Assembly (NCBI GenBank): GCA_934131005.1
Contig: CAKOYV010000020.1
Span: forward strand, 1 to 14,648
Direction of reading: 5' to 3'
DNA length: 14,648 nucleotides
From: an uncultured Bacilli bacterium
Lineage (GTDB): Bacteria > Bacillota_I > Bacilli_A > RF39 > UBA660
This document shows positions 1 to 7,623 of this stretch, piece after piece. The notes under the pieces were generated by a model. It was given only the letters and a program-made list of their open reading frames with translations. It was not told the DNA's origin and did not search any database. Position 1 is the stretch's first letter. Every line of letters starts with the position of its first letter. A program made the position numbers and the translations under genes.

Positions 1-2
1 AT

Positions 3-49
3 AAAAAAAGCTCTCTAAACCCTTATAAAATAAGGACTAGGGAGTTTTT
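3..49 (-). terminator. Rho-independent terminator at the left edge
   Basis: Arms CTCTCTA (11-17) and TAGGGAG (38-44) pair with one wobble. Inside them CCTTA (21-25) pairs with TAAGG (31-35) around the loop TAAAA. Read on the minus strand the stem is followed by seven T (complement of 3-9), which suits the end of the minus-strand glycosidase transcript whose stop lies about 100 bases upstream. On the plus strand five T follow (45-49), so it may work in both directions. Confidence 0.75.
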
Positions 50-146
50 GCTCTTCAAAAACTGTCAAATTCAGGATTATAACATATATTTTTTTAAATA
101 CAATAAATTTTATTTAATTAGATATTTTTTTTACTCACATGTAAAT

Positions 147-1166
147 TTAATCAGTTACTATAAAGCCTGTTGCTATTGGTCGTGTTTCTTCTTGATTTGA
201 CCAATTTATAGGATGATTTATTATTTTATTGTCAATTACAAGGGCACTGGAATTTCCACCATCTAAATTAGCAGCATTGTAAGCGCCGTAACGTGTCATA
301 ATTTTTATTAAATCATCCATATCAGCTCCTAGACAATCTAGACGACGCCCATCTATTACAAGAAAGAGAACTACTCCATCTTTTCTCTGACCAATAACTG
401 TTCTTGGATGTAGCCCGTAGCCACCATTTCCTACTACTTTTGATACTTCGCCGTTAACTATTAGAAAGGGACCAAATTCTACAGCATCTCTTACGCCATC
501 TTTTATGGCTGTTTGAGCACTTACTTTTCCTAAATATAATTTATTATCTTTAGTAAGACCAATTATACCACCTGCTTTGGAATAATGTTTTTCATTTATT
601 ATTTGGCCATTCTTTATGATAATTCCATCTGGGACTCCACCACTATTTAGTGTTGTATCATCGACAAAGCCACCACCATTAATAGCAACTTTAGCATTAG
701 TTCTCTTAGCCATATCAACTAAATATTCACCACTAGTTCCTAATTTATTACTTGTTACTAATTTTATTTTAGCCGGATCATATATCGCAACTAAATAGCC
801 AGAGTAAGATTTTTCTTTTATTTCTATCATCTTATATTTATCTTTATTTTTATGTTCTAAAATTTCTTTTTCATATTTATCTTTATAAATAGTAGTAGTT
901 ATAGTATTTGTATTTATTAAAGATAAATCTGTTTTGGTATTAGGTTCTATTATTTTATTTTGCATTAAAACTTTATTAATTGTCTCTTGGCTATAGAAGG
1001 TGGTTGCTAAATATTGATGATTCATAGTTGTCATTGATGTTGTTATTAACCAATTTCTAAAATTGGAGTATGGTCCATATAGAAGAAAAAGTCCTCCTGA
1101 TATAAAAGTGCTAATAGTTATAGTCACAATAATAATTATCTTTTTTTTAGAAGAATTCTTTTTCAT
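147..1166 (-). CDS. Membrane-anchored phosphodiester glycosidase family protein (NAGPA domain, DUF2233)
   Basis: An extracytoplasmic protein with a basic N terminus and one hydrophobic segment (about residues 9-31), then a NAGPA-type domain (about 120-339). Conserved pieces visible are INGGGF near 162, GPFLIVNGE near 232, HPRT near 253, the DGRR turn near 272 and LDGGNSSA near 301. Bacterial members are often labelled exopolysaccharide biosynthesis proteins; the family includes the mammalian phosphodiester glycosidase that uncovers mannose 6-phosphate, so hydrolysis of a sugar phosphodiester on a surface polymer is plausible but the substrate is unknown. Two further in-frame ATGs lie upstream (1184 and 1193). 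I chose 1166 because it follows the preceding stop as TAAAATG and has GAGG 12 bases upstream; the 1184 start (GGAAAG very close) is possible. It is second in a two-gene operon. Confidence 0.85.
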   Translation of the reverse strand: MKKNSSKKKIIIIVTITISTFISGGLFLLYGPYSNFRNWLITTSMTTMNHQYLATTFYSQETINKVLMQNKIIEPNTKTDLSLINTNTITTTIYKDKYEKEILEHKNKDKYKMIEIKEKSYSGYLVAIYDPAKIKLVTSNKLGTSGEYLVDMAKRTNAKVAINGGGFVDDTTLNSGGVPDGIIIKNGQIINEKHYSKAGGIIGLTKDNKLYLGKVSAQTAIKDGVRDAVEFGPFLIVNGEVSKVVGNGGYGLHPRTVIGQRKDGVVLFLVIDGRRLDCLGADMDDLIKIMTRYGAYNAANLDGGNSSALVIDNKIINHPINWSNQEETRPIATGFIVTD

Positions 1167-1167
1167 T

Positions 1168-1707
1168 TTATTTCTTGTCCTCATACTTTCCATCTTTATT
1201 ATAATCTATATATTTATCTACATTTGAAGATGTAAATTTTTTTAAATTTAATTTTGTTTCATTATTATAGGTATCAACTAAATTATTAAAGTTTTCGATA
1301 TCGTTTACGTATACATTTATTATTTGTTCATAAGTTAATTTATATGTATTGCAAATATTATTTATACTTGAATCATTAAAGATGTTATTTTGACAATTTT
1401 TATCTAATATTTTTACATTTTTGGTAGTATTTTTTATTGTTTGTTCTTGATTATTTAATATTTCAAGGATATTTTTATAGTCATTAACAAAATTGTCTTT
1501 ATAATAAGTTGAAGTTTTCTTGGCTAAATCATCTCTATTAATGTTATACTCTGTTATATTACTATCTAATTTTACTTCTGTCTTTTTTATAATTTGCATT
1601 GTTTGGGTAGTTTTTTTGGCATCATGATTAAAGTCTATGATAAAAATTACAATTCCTGAGATTGCTAAAGTTATTATTAATATTATTATTAAATATTTAG
1701 TTTTCAT
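1168..1707 (-). CDS. Hypothetical membrane-anchored extracytoplasmic protein
   Basis: A 179-residue protein of no family I recognise. Residues about 4-24 are strongly hydrophobic after MKTK, so it is probably an N-terminal membrane anchor or uncleaved signal; there is no lipobox cysteine. The rest is polar, Asn/Lys-rich and probably helical, with two cysteines 14 residues apart (NCQNN and NICNT) that could form a disulfide outside the cell. The extreme C terminus, DYNKDGKYED, has the DxNxDG spacing of a calcium-binding EF-hand or dockerin-like loop, but only one such loop is present. It starts behind AGGGAG, and its stop lies one base before the likely start of the glycosidase gene, so the two are co-translated. 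The shared operon suggests a common role at the cell surface; that is inference. Confidence 0.7.
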   Translation of the reverse strand: MKTKYLIIILIITLAISGIVIFIIDFNHDAKKTTQTMQIIKKTEVKLDSNITEYNINRDDLAKKTSTYYKDNFVNDYKNILEILNNQEQTIKNTTKNVKILDKNCQNNIFNDSSINNICNTYKLTYEQIINVYVNDIENFNNLVDTYNNETKLNLKKFTSSNVDKYIDYNKDGKYEDKK

Positions 1708-1733
1708 ATGCTCCCTACTTTCTTCTTATTATG

Positions 1734-1742
1734 AGTATATCA
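1734..1742 (-). promoter_or_regulatory. Extended -10 promoter for the anchored protein/glycosidase operon
   Basis: On the minus strand TGATATACT reads TGnTATACT, an extended -10 element about 30 bases before the start at 1707. The hexamer 17 bases upstream is only T-rich and lies in the T-tract of the rpmF terminator, so the extended -10 must carry most of the recognition. This separates the pair from the ribosomal-protein operon upstream. Confidence 0.5.
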
Positions 1743-1754
1743 TAATAATTGATG

Positions 1755-1786
1755 AAAAAAAAGAGCCTAATTCATTGAACTAGGCT
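1755..1786 (-). terminator. Rho-independent terminator of the rpmG-efp-yceD-rpmF operon
   Basis: Minus-strand arms AGCCTAGTTC (1786-1777) and GAATTAGGCT (1773-1764) pair over ten positions with one G-T wobble and a three-base loop, followed by C and eight T. The upstream arm contains the last Ala codon bases and the TAG stop of rpmF, so the terminator overlaps the coding end. Confidence 0.9.
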
Positions 1787-1950
1787 GCAACTTTCTCTCC
1801 TTTATAGAAACCACATTTTGGACATGCTCTATGTGGTCTGATCATTTCACCACAATTAGTACATTTTACTAAACTACTAGCTTTTGCTTTGTAATGAGTT
1901 CTTCTCATTCTCTTGCTAGTTTTACTCATTTTTCTTGCTGGTACTGCCAT
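1780..1950 (-). CDS. rpmF: 50S ribosomal protein L32
   Basis: A 56-residue protein starting MAVPARKMSKTSKRMRR, the classic L32 opening. It then has a four-cysteine zinc ribbon, CTNC (30-33) and CPKC (43-46), so this is the zinc-binding form. The gene begins with ATG at 1950 behind AAGGAG with nine bases of spacing, 18 bases after the stop of the YceD gene. YceD-rpmF adjacency is conserved across bacteria. It is the last gene of its operon, and its TAG stop sits inside the terminator stem. Confidence 0.97.
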   Translation of the reverse strand: MAVPARKMSKTSKRMRRTHYKAKASSLVKCTNCGEMIRPHRACPKCGFYKGEKVAA

Positions 1951-1968
1951 TCTTAATCACTCCTTCCT

Positions 1969-2457
1969 CTAGTTAAATTTATTTTTTAATTCTTCAAACG
2001 GAGAATTATGTTCTTTTTTTATTTCTTCCTCGGTTGTAAGTCGCCATCCATTTCCTTCTTTAGTTAAATTTTCATTTTTGGGATTTACAACTTTTAGAGG
2101 AACTTCTAATAATATTAATTGCCATAAAAACTCGCCGACATCAAGCCTATTATGATTTATCTCTAGATTATTATCTAAATTTTTAGCGTTTTGACTAAAA
2201 TCTTCTTCAACGTCAATCGAAAATTTATATGGACAATCTTCTAAGGTTATAGCATCTGATAAAATCATAGTACCTGATAATACACCTTTTAATTGATAAT
2301 CATCATCATATAATTTTGTTATTTCTCCCTTGAAAGTTGTATCTTCTAATCTTTTTATATCAGAAGATGATAAGTTTTCTATAGGAGTTGTTACTTTTAT
2401 ATCTACTGACATTTTAGTCTGCAAATTTATTATTAAATTTGTTAAATCTATATTCAT
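1969..2457 (-). CDS. yceD: YceD family protein (DUF177)
   Basis: A 162-residue cytoplasmic protein with the typical DUF177 layout: an N-terminal part containing a GxLSGTMILSDAIT-like strand pair near 58-71, then the helix LDVGEFLWQLILLEVPLK near 105-122 and an acidic tail. It lies directly upstream of rpmF, the conserved position of the family; plant and bacterial relatives are linked to 23S rRNA maturation, which I take from family knowledge. The cysteine pair many members carry after the LALP-type helix is absent here (NPKNENLTKEGNGW in its place), so a metal site there is unlikely. The start has AGGTGAT ten bases upstream. Confidence 0.85.
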   Translation of the reverse strand: MNIDLTNLIINLQTKMSVDIKVTTPIENLSSSDIKRLEDTTFKGEITKLYDDDYQLKGVLSGTMILSDAITLEDCPYKFSIDVEEDFSQNAKNLDNNLEINHNRLDVGEFLWQLILLEVPLKVVNPKNENLTKEGNGWRLTTEEEIKKEHNSPFEELKNKFN

Positions 2458-2506
2458 AATATCACCTGATAATAATTATAATTATATTTGTGCTAAAGAA
2501 AACGTT

Positions 2507-3064
2507 TTATTTTCTTGAGACGTATTTACCATCTTTAGTTGAGACAATTATTTCTTCGCCTTCATCTATAAATAATGGAACACGTACTAGTAAACCGGTT
2601 TCTATTGTTGCATCTTTAGTTGCATTTGTTGCTGTGTTACCCTTTATTGCAGGCTCTGTTGAAGTAATTTTGTAGTCAATTTTTTCTGGTAATTCTATAC
2701 CTAACATTTCTTGTTCATAGAAAGTTATATAAACTTCTAATCCCTCTTTTAAATATTTTACTTCATTCTTTATTTGTGATTCATCAATATCTATTTGTTC
2801 ATAAGTTTCCATATTCATGAAACTATAAATTGTTCCTGATGAATATAGGTATTGCATTTGTTGTTTATTTATATGTGCTGTTGGTATTTTAATACCTGCA
2901 TTAAATGTTTGCTCTGCTATAGCACCAGTTCTTAGATTTTTTAATTTAGCTTTTACAATAGCAGCTCCTTTTCCTGGCTTTACATGTTGGAAATCTAGAA
3001 CTTGATAGATATTTCCTTCATAACTTATAGTGACACCAGTTTTGAAATCATTAACGTTTATCAT
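2507..3064 (-). CDS. efp: Translation elongation factor P
   Basis: At 185 residues this is a full-length EF-P, with an N-terminal KOW-like domain and two OB-fold domains. It binds the ribosome between the P and E sites and relieves stalls at proline runs. The tip loop reads KPGKGAA, with Lys32 at the position that Bacilli modify with 5-aminopentanol; the lysine is present, but no modification enzyme lies in this window. The C-terminal signature is seen around TGLLVRVPLFIDEGE. It starts behind AAGGAAG, 22 bases after the rpmG stop, and the YceD gene follows after about 50 bases without a terminator, so all belong to one translation operon. Confidence 0.96.
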   Translation of the reverse strand: MINVNDFKTGVTISYEGNIYQVLDFQHVKPGKGAAIVKAKLKNLRTGAIAEQTFNAGIKIPTAHINKQQMQYLYSSGTIYSFMNMETYEQIDIDESQIKNEVKYLKEGLEVYITFYEQEMLGIELPEKIDYKITSTEPAIKGNTATNATKDATIETGLLVRVPLFIDEGEEIIVSTKDGKYVSRK

Positions 3065-3086
3065 CTTTTCACTTCCTTAGTTACAA

Positions 3087-3260
3087 TTATTTCTTTAGTT
3101 TTGTTTCTTTGTGCTTAGTTGTCTTACGACAAGTATTACAGTATTTATTTAATTCTAATTTTTCTGTTGTATTTTTGGTATTTTTAGGTGTTCTATAGTT
3201 TAGGTTTCCACATTCACTACATGCTAAACTTACTAAAACTCTGTTTTCATTTTTGGCCAT
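3087..3260 (-). CDS. rpmG: 50S ribosomal protein L33
   Basis: A 57-residue L33 starting MAKNENRVLVSLACSEC and ending in a lysine-rich tail, with CSEC (about 14-17) and CNTC (about 35-38) forming the zinc-binding type of L33. An upstream in-frame ATG would add seven residues (start 3281), but the ATG at 3260 has a nearly perfect AAGGAGGTG six bases before it and gives the usual N terminus. First gene of the rpmG-efp-yceD-rpmF operon. A pbp gene directly upstream of rpmG is an arrangement I recall from staphylococci and other Bacilli. Confidence 0.96.
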   Translation of the reverse strand: MAKNENRVLVSLACSECGNLNYRTPKNTKNTTEKLELNKYCNTCRKTTKHKETKLKK

Positions 3261-3291
3261 AATGCACCTCCTTTTAAACACGCATGGGCTT

Positions 3292-3319
3292 ATTATATCA
3301 TATTATTTATAAATTTCAA
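3292..3319 (-). promoter_or_regulatory. Promoter of the rpmG-efp-yceD-rpmF operon
   Basis: On the minus strand TTGAAA (3319-3314) is followed after 16 bases by TATAAT (3297-3292), and the spacer ends in TGA, giving an extended -10 (TGATATAAT). The -35 lies inside the last codons of the PBP gene and the -10 just past its TAA, so the operon starts within the tail of the upstream gene. There is no terminator between the two, so some read-through from the PBP gene is likely. Confidence 0.8.
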
Positions 3320-5558
3320 AGTATTTATTTACAATTTCTGATGATAATCTTTTATTTATACTACTAGTTGTATCAGCTGTTGCGGTTGAAACATCAGGGC
3401 TTATAACAACAATACTCATTTTAGGATCATCATATGGTGCATATCCAACAAAACTAGTAGAAATAGTTTCTGTATCTACTTTACCATTTCCATCTGTATC
3501 AATGAAACTTTGACTGGTACCTGTTTTTCCGGCACCTATACTTTGGTAATTTCCCATATAAGCTGTTCCTAATCCATAAGCAACAACGGCTCTAAATCCT
3601 TCTTGAACTCTAGAGATATATTTTTTATCAACATCTACTGTTCCTAATTTTACAGATTTTGCTTCATATATTTTTTTACCTAATTTATCTTTATTATCAT
3701 CTGGTGATTTATAAACTTCTTTTAATAAGTATGGTTGATATCTAGTACCACTATTGGCTATTGTATTTATATATTGAGAAATTTGAATTGGCGTATATGT
3801 ATCATATTGTCCAATTGAGAAGTCAAGTAAATGACCTGGTAATTTAGAACTTCCCGAGTAACCTAGACTTTCTGATGGTAAATCTATTCCTGTTTTTACC
3901 CCAAGACCAAATGATGAATACATGGATCTATACTTATCAAATGCGCCTTCATCTAGTGAAAGTCCTTGATCATATTTATAATTACCTTTACCAACTTTAA
4001 TGGCAATTTTATATTGGTAAACATTAGATGAATATGCTAGGGCATTAATATCGTTAATATAGCCAAGTGTTCTCCAAGAACATTTTTCAGGGGTACTTCT
4101 TATCTTTATACATTCATCTTGTTGATACTCTCCTATTGATATTGCTCCATATTTATATCCTACTAACATAGATGCTCCTTTAACAATAGAACCAGGAGTT
4201 ACAGAAGTTGTTATAATTCCAGGGGTATAATCAGAAATATAATAACCTCCTCCATCATTTCTTTTGGCTTGTTTTCCAGCCATGGCTAAAATTTCTCCAG
4301 TTTTAGGGTTGGAAACTACAGAAAAGCTATGATCATAATATTGAGTATTTATTTCATTTTTTGTTTGAAGTACTTCTTTAGATAATGATTCTTCTAAGTA
4401 TTTTTGAAGGTTGATATCAATTGTTAAAACTATGTCATTTCCTCTTTTTCCTTCACTTACTAATTCGTAATTATTACCTCTTTTTACTTTATATTTAGCT
4501 TTTGTTCCTTTTAAATATTTTTCATATTGGTATTCTAAATAACTTATTCCTACTCTGTCATCCATAGTATAACCATTTTTTAAATAGTATTTTGCTAATT
4601 CAGATGGTATACCTTGGCTTGATGATGAAACATTTCCTAAAATAGATTTAAAGACATCACCATATGGATAAACACGTTCCCAATCTAATTTGGTATTAAA
4701 GCCCTTTAGAGTATCAATGTTTTCTGATATTTCAGCGTATTCTTCATCTGTTACATCTTTATTTTTTATTACTTTTTCAGCATATGAATAGCCTTTATTC
4801 ATCAAGTAATAAATATAGGCAGCTTTTTTATCATCTTCATTATATTTAGATAACTCATCTTGAGTTATTCTTTCATAGATCATATCATTAATATCATCAT
4901 CATCTAATTTTCTCTCATTATATTTATTCCATTCTTTTTGAGTTATTTTTCCTTCTGCTAATTTAGGATTATTTTTGTACCAAAAAGTTTTCAACATTTT
5001 TTCTGTTAATTTACTATAATCTAATGATATTAATTTAGATACTTTATAAGCTAGTTTTATTTCTTCTTTAGTAGTTATATCTTCACTTTTCTTGTAATAA
5101 ATAGTTTTTACTGCTTTATTGTCTACTAAAAGAACATGATTACGATCGTAAATTCGACCACGTGGGGCTGATGATCCCTCAATTATTTTTTCAGTTGATT
5201 CTACTAATTTTTCTTTATACTTGGCATTTTCTAATACTTGAAGTTGAAATAATCTTGCTGATATTACTAAAAACACTATTATTATTACTGCTGTTATAAA
5301 GATATATCTTTTTTCAATAATATCAGGTAAATATTTAGTATTGCCACTCATTCTTTGAACATTATTTATAGGTCTTGAATTAGGCTTTTTATATATTTTT
5401 TTACCTGTTGTTCTTCTTTTGTTTATTGGTTTATTATTGGAGAATATACTTGTTTTATTAGTAGTTTTTATTTGATTATCCTTCTTTTTTTTGTTTATTG
5501 GTTTATGTTTGTCTAAAAAACTAGATCCTTTTAATTTTATTTTCTTTTCTTTAGCCAT
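3303..5558 (-). CDS. pbpA: Class B penicillin-binding protein, peptidoglycan D,D-transpeptidase (PbpA/PBP2 type)
   Basis: A 751-residue protein from the ATG at 5558, which follows AAAGGAGG; the in-frame ATG 24 bases upstream lacks such a site. Order: a long basic Lys/Asn-rich cytoplasmic tail (1-80), one membrane segment (about 85-101), the PBP dimer domain opening RGRIYDRN near 133, and the transpeptidase domain. Active-site motifs are SIVK (Ser457 and Lys460), SSN (510-512) and KTGTS (678-682). The Asp/Lys-rich stretch at about 180-300 matches the N-terminal region I recall from PbpA of Bacillus and PBP3 of Staphylococcus. A loop right after KTG, DTDGNGKVDTE, resembles a calcium-binding loop and is common in this subfamily. 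It cross-links wall peptides, most likely for elongation with a SEDS partner outside this window; a septal role cannot be excluded. Confidence 0.93.
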   Translation of the reverse strand: MAKEKKIKLKGSSFLDKHKPINKKKKDNQIKTTNKTSIFSNNKPINKRRTTGKKIYKKPNSRPINNVQRMSGNTKYLPDIIEKRYIFITAVIIIVFLVISARLFQLQVLENAKYKEKLVESTEKIIEGSSAPRGRIYDRNHVLLVDNKAVKTIYYKKSEDITTKEEIKLAYKVSKLISLDYSKLTEKMLKTFWYKNNPKLAEGKITQKEWNKYNERKLDDDDINDMIYERITQDELSKYNEDDKKAAYIYYLMNKGYSYAEKVIKNKDVTDEEYAEISENIDTLKGFNTKLDWERVYPYGDVFKSILGNVSSSSQGIPSELAKYYLKNGYTMDDRVGISYLEYQYEKYLKGTKAKYKVKRGNNYELVSEGKRGNDIVLTIDINLQKYLEESLSKEVLQTKNEINTQYYDHSFSVVSNPKTGEILAMAGKQAKRNDGGGYYISDYTPGIITTSVTPGSIVKGASMLVGYKYGAISIGEYQQDECIKIRSTPEKCSWRTLGYINDINALAYSSNVYQYKIAIKVGKGNYKYDQGLSLDEGAFDKYRSMYSSFGLGVKTGIDLPSESLGYSGSSKLPGHLLDFSIGQYDTYTPIQISQYINTIANSGTRYQPYLLKEVYKSPDDNKDKLGKKIYEAKSVKLGTVDVDKKYISRVQEGFRAVVAYGLGTAYMGNYQSIGAGKTGTSQSFIDTDGNGKVDTETISTSFVGYAPYDDPKMSIVVISPDVSTATADTTSSINKRLSSEIVNKYFEIYK

Positions 5559-5586
5559 ATATCCTCCTTTCTTTTCTAACATTTTT

Positions 5587-5615
5587 ATTATAGCAAAAAT
5601 AAATTATAAATACAA
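5587..5615 (-). promoter_or_regulatory. Promoter of the PBP gene
   Basis: Minus strand TTGTAT (5615-5610), 17-base spacer ending in TGC, then TATAAT (5592-5587): an extended -10 promoter, 28 bases upstream of the ATG. It lies back to back with the plus-strand promoter of the small divergent gene. Confidence 0.8.
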
Positions 5616-5645
5616 TTCTATTTTTAATTATTAGAATGATTTTTT

Positions 5646-5674
5646 TTGACAAATATGTAAACTTTGTATATTTT
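5646..5674 (+). promoter_or_regulatory. Promoter of the small divergent gene
   Basis: TTGACA (5646-5651) is a perfect -35. At 17 bases comes TATTTT (5669-5674); a TATAAT also occurs at 5680-5685 but too far away for this -35. With the first pairing, transcription would begin near 5681, only eight bases before the first ATG, which argues for the later TTG start. Confidence 0.55.
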
Positions 5675-5700
5675 AAGAATATAATTTAATGGTGATTATT

Positions 5701-5964
5701 TTGAATATACGTATAATTAAGGAATATATAAAAAAGATGACTGTTGATGATGTTAAAAAACTAGGTTGTAAATGGGGAATTTTACTTGATGATAGAGAAG
5801 CTCAAGATGTTTATATATATGTTACTAAAAACTATAATGATTTCTTTTTAGGAAACATTCCTGTTGAGAGGGTATTAGAAGATGCTCGGGATGTTTTTAG
5901 CGAGGAGAATTATGATAAATTTATAAAAATTTATTCAAAATACCAAAATAAAAATATAAGATAG
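5701..5964 (+). CDS. Small hypothetical cytoplasmic protein, possibly DUF2624 (YqfT)-like
   Basis: The only clear plus-strand gene. From the TTG at 5701 it encodes 87 residues, mostly helical, without signal or membrane segment, opening with NIRIIKEYIKK and then MTVDDVKKLGCKWGILL. Its length and the pattern of an N-terminal helix followed by a kLgckwGi-L-ddreA stretch remind me of DUF2624 (YqfT), whose Bacillus gene lies, as I recall, in the same chromosome neighbourhood as pbpA; this is a weak match made by eye. Start choice: the first in-frame ATG (5689) has no ribosome binding site and would sit almost on the transcription start, whereas GGTGAT, a site type also used by several other genes here, precedes the TTG at normal distance. 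It shares a two-way terminator with ftsX. Confidence 0.7.
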   Translation: MNIRIIKEYIKKMTVDDVKKLGCKWGILLDDREAQDVYIYVTKNYNDFFLGNIPVERVLEDARDVFSEENYDKFIKIYSKYQNKNIR

Positions 5965-5982
5965 TTGTTCTCTTATATTTTT
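5950..5982. terminator. Shared bidirectional terminator between the small gene and ftsX
   Basis: AAAAATATAAGA (5950-5961) and TCTTATATTTTT (5971-5982) form a perfect 12-bp inverted repeat with a nine-base loop. It overlaps the final codons of the plus-strand gene and the TAA of ftsX, so it can end both converging transcripts. T-rich tails follow on both strands (to about 5992 on the plus strand and to about 5942 on the minus strand). Confidence 0.75.
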
Positions 5983-6875
5983 AAATATTTTTTTACAGCT
6001 TGCCATGAACCAAACATACCTACTAAGATTCCTATTATCATTAGTAAAAGGGATGCTAAGTAAACGAATGGAGATGGAGCTATTAATTTAGCCATTGCTG
6101 AGTTAAATAATTTACCATCAAAGAAATCATATAATGATGAATAACCATAAATGGTTACAATTATTGGAATTATCGAACCTAGAAGTCCTAAAAATAATCC
6201 TTCTATTACAAATGGAATTTTTATAGAAATATTAGATGCTCCTACTAGACGCATTATCTCAATTTCTCTTTTTCTTGCATAAATTGCTAATTTAATGGTG
6301 TTGGCTATTAAGAAAGCTGTTACAACGATTAGAGCTACTACAGCAGTTACAGATACTTTTTTTACAACATTAAATATTGTTACTAATTGATTGACCATAT
6401 CCTCACCATAACTAACATTATTTACTTTTTTTAATTTTTTGATAGTGTCGGCTGTTTCTTTTATGTTATCAACATTTTTTAATTTTAGTTCAAAACTATC
6501 TAAAAGTGGATTAGTATCATCTGTCCATTCTCCTATTATAGCTGAGAAAACTTCATTTTCTTTAGCCGTTTCCTTGGCCTGTTCTTGTTTTGTTTTGAAT
6601 GTTAGTTTTTCAACATTACCAGTACTACGAATGGCTTTTTCTATTCTTGATGCATCTTGTTTCGTTGCATCACTTTTTAAGAAAATTACCATTGTTACAT
6701 CTTTTCTTATAGATTCAGTAAAATTTTCAACATTATATGATATTACTAGAGAAAACGCCACAACAATTAGAGTTATTGTAATACATGATATTGAGGCTAA
6801 AGATAGAGAAAAATTTCTAATAACACTCTTTGCGGCATCCCTTACATATCTTCTTATAGTTCTAATACCTCTCAT
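5973..6875 (-). CDS. ftsX: Cell division ABC transporter permease FtsX
   Basis: A 300-residue FtsX from the ATG at 6875: a basic start (MRGIRTIRRYVRDA), a first membrane segment (about 24-46), a large extracellular domain (about 50-165) and three further membrane segments (about 174-196, 221-245, 271-291). The cytoplasmic loop AIYARKREIEIMRLVGAS (about 198-214) is the highly conserved part contacting FtsE. FtsEX does not transport; it uses ATP binding by FtsE to activate peptidoglycan hydrolases (CwlO or PcsB type) through the FtsX outer loop. No such hydrolase is in this window. The start has AAAGGA ten bases upstream and overlaps ftsE by 14 bases, so translation is coupled; an ATG at 6896 lacks a ribosome binding site. 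Confidence 0.95.
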   Translation of the reverse strand: MRGIRTIRRYVRDAAKSVIRNFSLSLASISCITITLIVVAFSLVISYNVENFTESIRKDVTMVIFLKSDATKQDASRIEKAIRSTGNVEKLTFKTKQEQAKETAKENEVFSAIIGEWTDDTNPLLDSFELKLKNVDNIKETADTIKKLKKVNNVSYGEDMVNQLVTIFNVVKKVSVTAVVALIVVTAFLIANTIKLAIYARKREIEIMRLVGASNISIKIPFVIEGLFLGLLGSIIPIIVTIYGYSSLYDFFDGKLFNSAMAKLIAPSPFVYLASLLLMIIGILVGMFGSWQAVKKYLKI

Positions 6876-7557
6876 TATAATATGTTCCTTTCTCATAATC
6901 TTTTTTTAGCCTTCCTGCCTCAATTAGGATGACTCTTTTACCCATTTTATCAACAATTTCTCGATCATGTGTTGCCATTATTATGGTTGTTCCTAAATTA
7001 TTAATATTTTCTAGTACTTTCATTATTTCTAAGGAAGTATCTGGATCTAGATTTCCTGTTGGTTCATCACAGATTAGTAGTTTGGGATTATTAGCGATTG
7101 CTCTAGCAATTACTACTCTTTGTTGTTCTCCACCCGATAGTTGATCTGGATATTGTCTTACCTTGTTTTTTAAACCAACTAAATCAAGTACTTCTAGGAC
7201 TCTTTTTTGAATAGCTACTTTATCATAACCAAATAATTCTAAGGCAAAAGCAACATTTTCAAAAACAGTTAACTTAGGTAATAATTTAAAATCTTGGAAT
7301 ACAACACCAATTTTTCTTCTTAATATATATACTTTTCTATTTTTTAATTTAGCAACATTAATTCCGCCTATGATGATAGAGCCTTTATCAGGTTTTTCTT
7401 CACGATATAACATTTTTATTAGGGTCGACTTTCCTGAACCACTCGCTCCTATTACAAAGACAAATTCCCCTTTTTTTATGCTTAAGTTAAAATCATATAG
7501 AGCAACAACACCATTGTTATAAGTTTTTTGTACATTATCTATTCTTATTAATTCCAT
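6862..7557 (-). CDS. ftsE: Cell division ATP-binding protein FtsE
   Basis: A 231-residue ABC ATPase with all motifs intact: Walker A GASGSGKST (37-45), Q-loop Gln88 in VVFQDFKLLP, signature LSGGEQQR (140-147), Walker B LLICDEPTGNLDP (160-172) and the H-loop His197 in ATHDRE. The FQDFKLLP and EPTGNLDP forms are typical of FtsE. It acts on the inner membrane face with FtsX, encoded immediately downstream with a 14-base overlap. The ATG at 7557 follows AAGGTGG at good spacing. Confidence 0.96.
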   Translation of the reverse strand: MELIRIDNVQKTYNNGVVALYDFNLSIKKGEFVFVIGASGSGKSTLIKMLYREEKPDKGSIIIGGINVAKLKNRKVYILRRKIGVVFQDFKLLPKLTVFENVAFALELFGYDKVAIQKRVLEVLDLVGLKNKVRQYPDQLSGGEQQRVVIARAIANNPKLLICDEPTGNLDPDTSLEIMKVLENINNLGTTIIMATHDREIVDKMGKRVILIEAGRLKKDYEKGTYYNERY

Positions 7558-7594
7558 AAATTACCACCTTACAGTCTTTTAATTGTCAACTATT

Positions 7595-7623
7595 ATTATA
7601 ACATATTTAATTTTAATTTGTGG
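7595..7623 (-). promoter_or_regulatory. Extended -10 promoter of ftsEX
   Basis: Minus strand TGTTATAAT, that is TGnTATAAT, with TATAAT at 7600-7595, about 38 bases before the ftsE start. The hexamer at -35 (CCACAA at 7623-7618) is poor, but an A/T-rich stretch covers the upstream side. It means ftsEX need not depend on read-through from the prfB operon, for which I saw no clear terminator in 7624-7658. Confidence 0.6.

Noticed and set aside
3529..3530. Calcium-binding EF-hand in the PBP (DTDGNGKVDTE loop)
   Set aside because: A loop of this kind after the KTG motif is common in PbpA-type proteins of Bacillota; a single loop is not evidence of a calcium switch.
5689..5700. ATG at 5689 as the start of the small plus-strand gene
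   Set aside because: No ribosome binding site precedes it and it would lie almost at the predicted transcription start; the TTG at 5701 has GGTGAT at the right distance.
6439..6909. A 156-codon plus-strand open frame
   Set aside because: It lies entirely opposite ftsX and the ftsE end, whose proteins are clear members of their families, and its translation resembles nothing. The shorter plus-strand frames at 616-798, 2330-2518, 2490-2675, 6929-7144, 7873-8067, 8830-9015 and 11987-12235 are likewise shadows of minus-strand genes.
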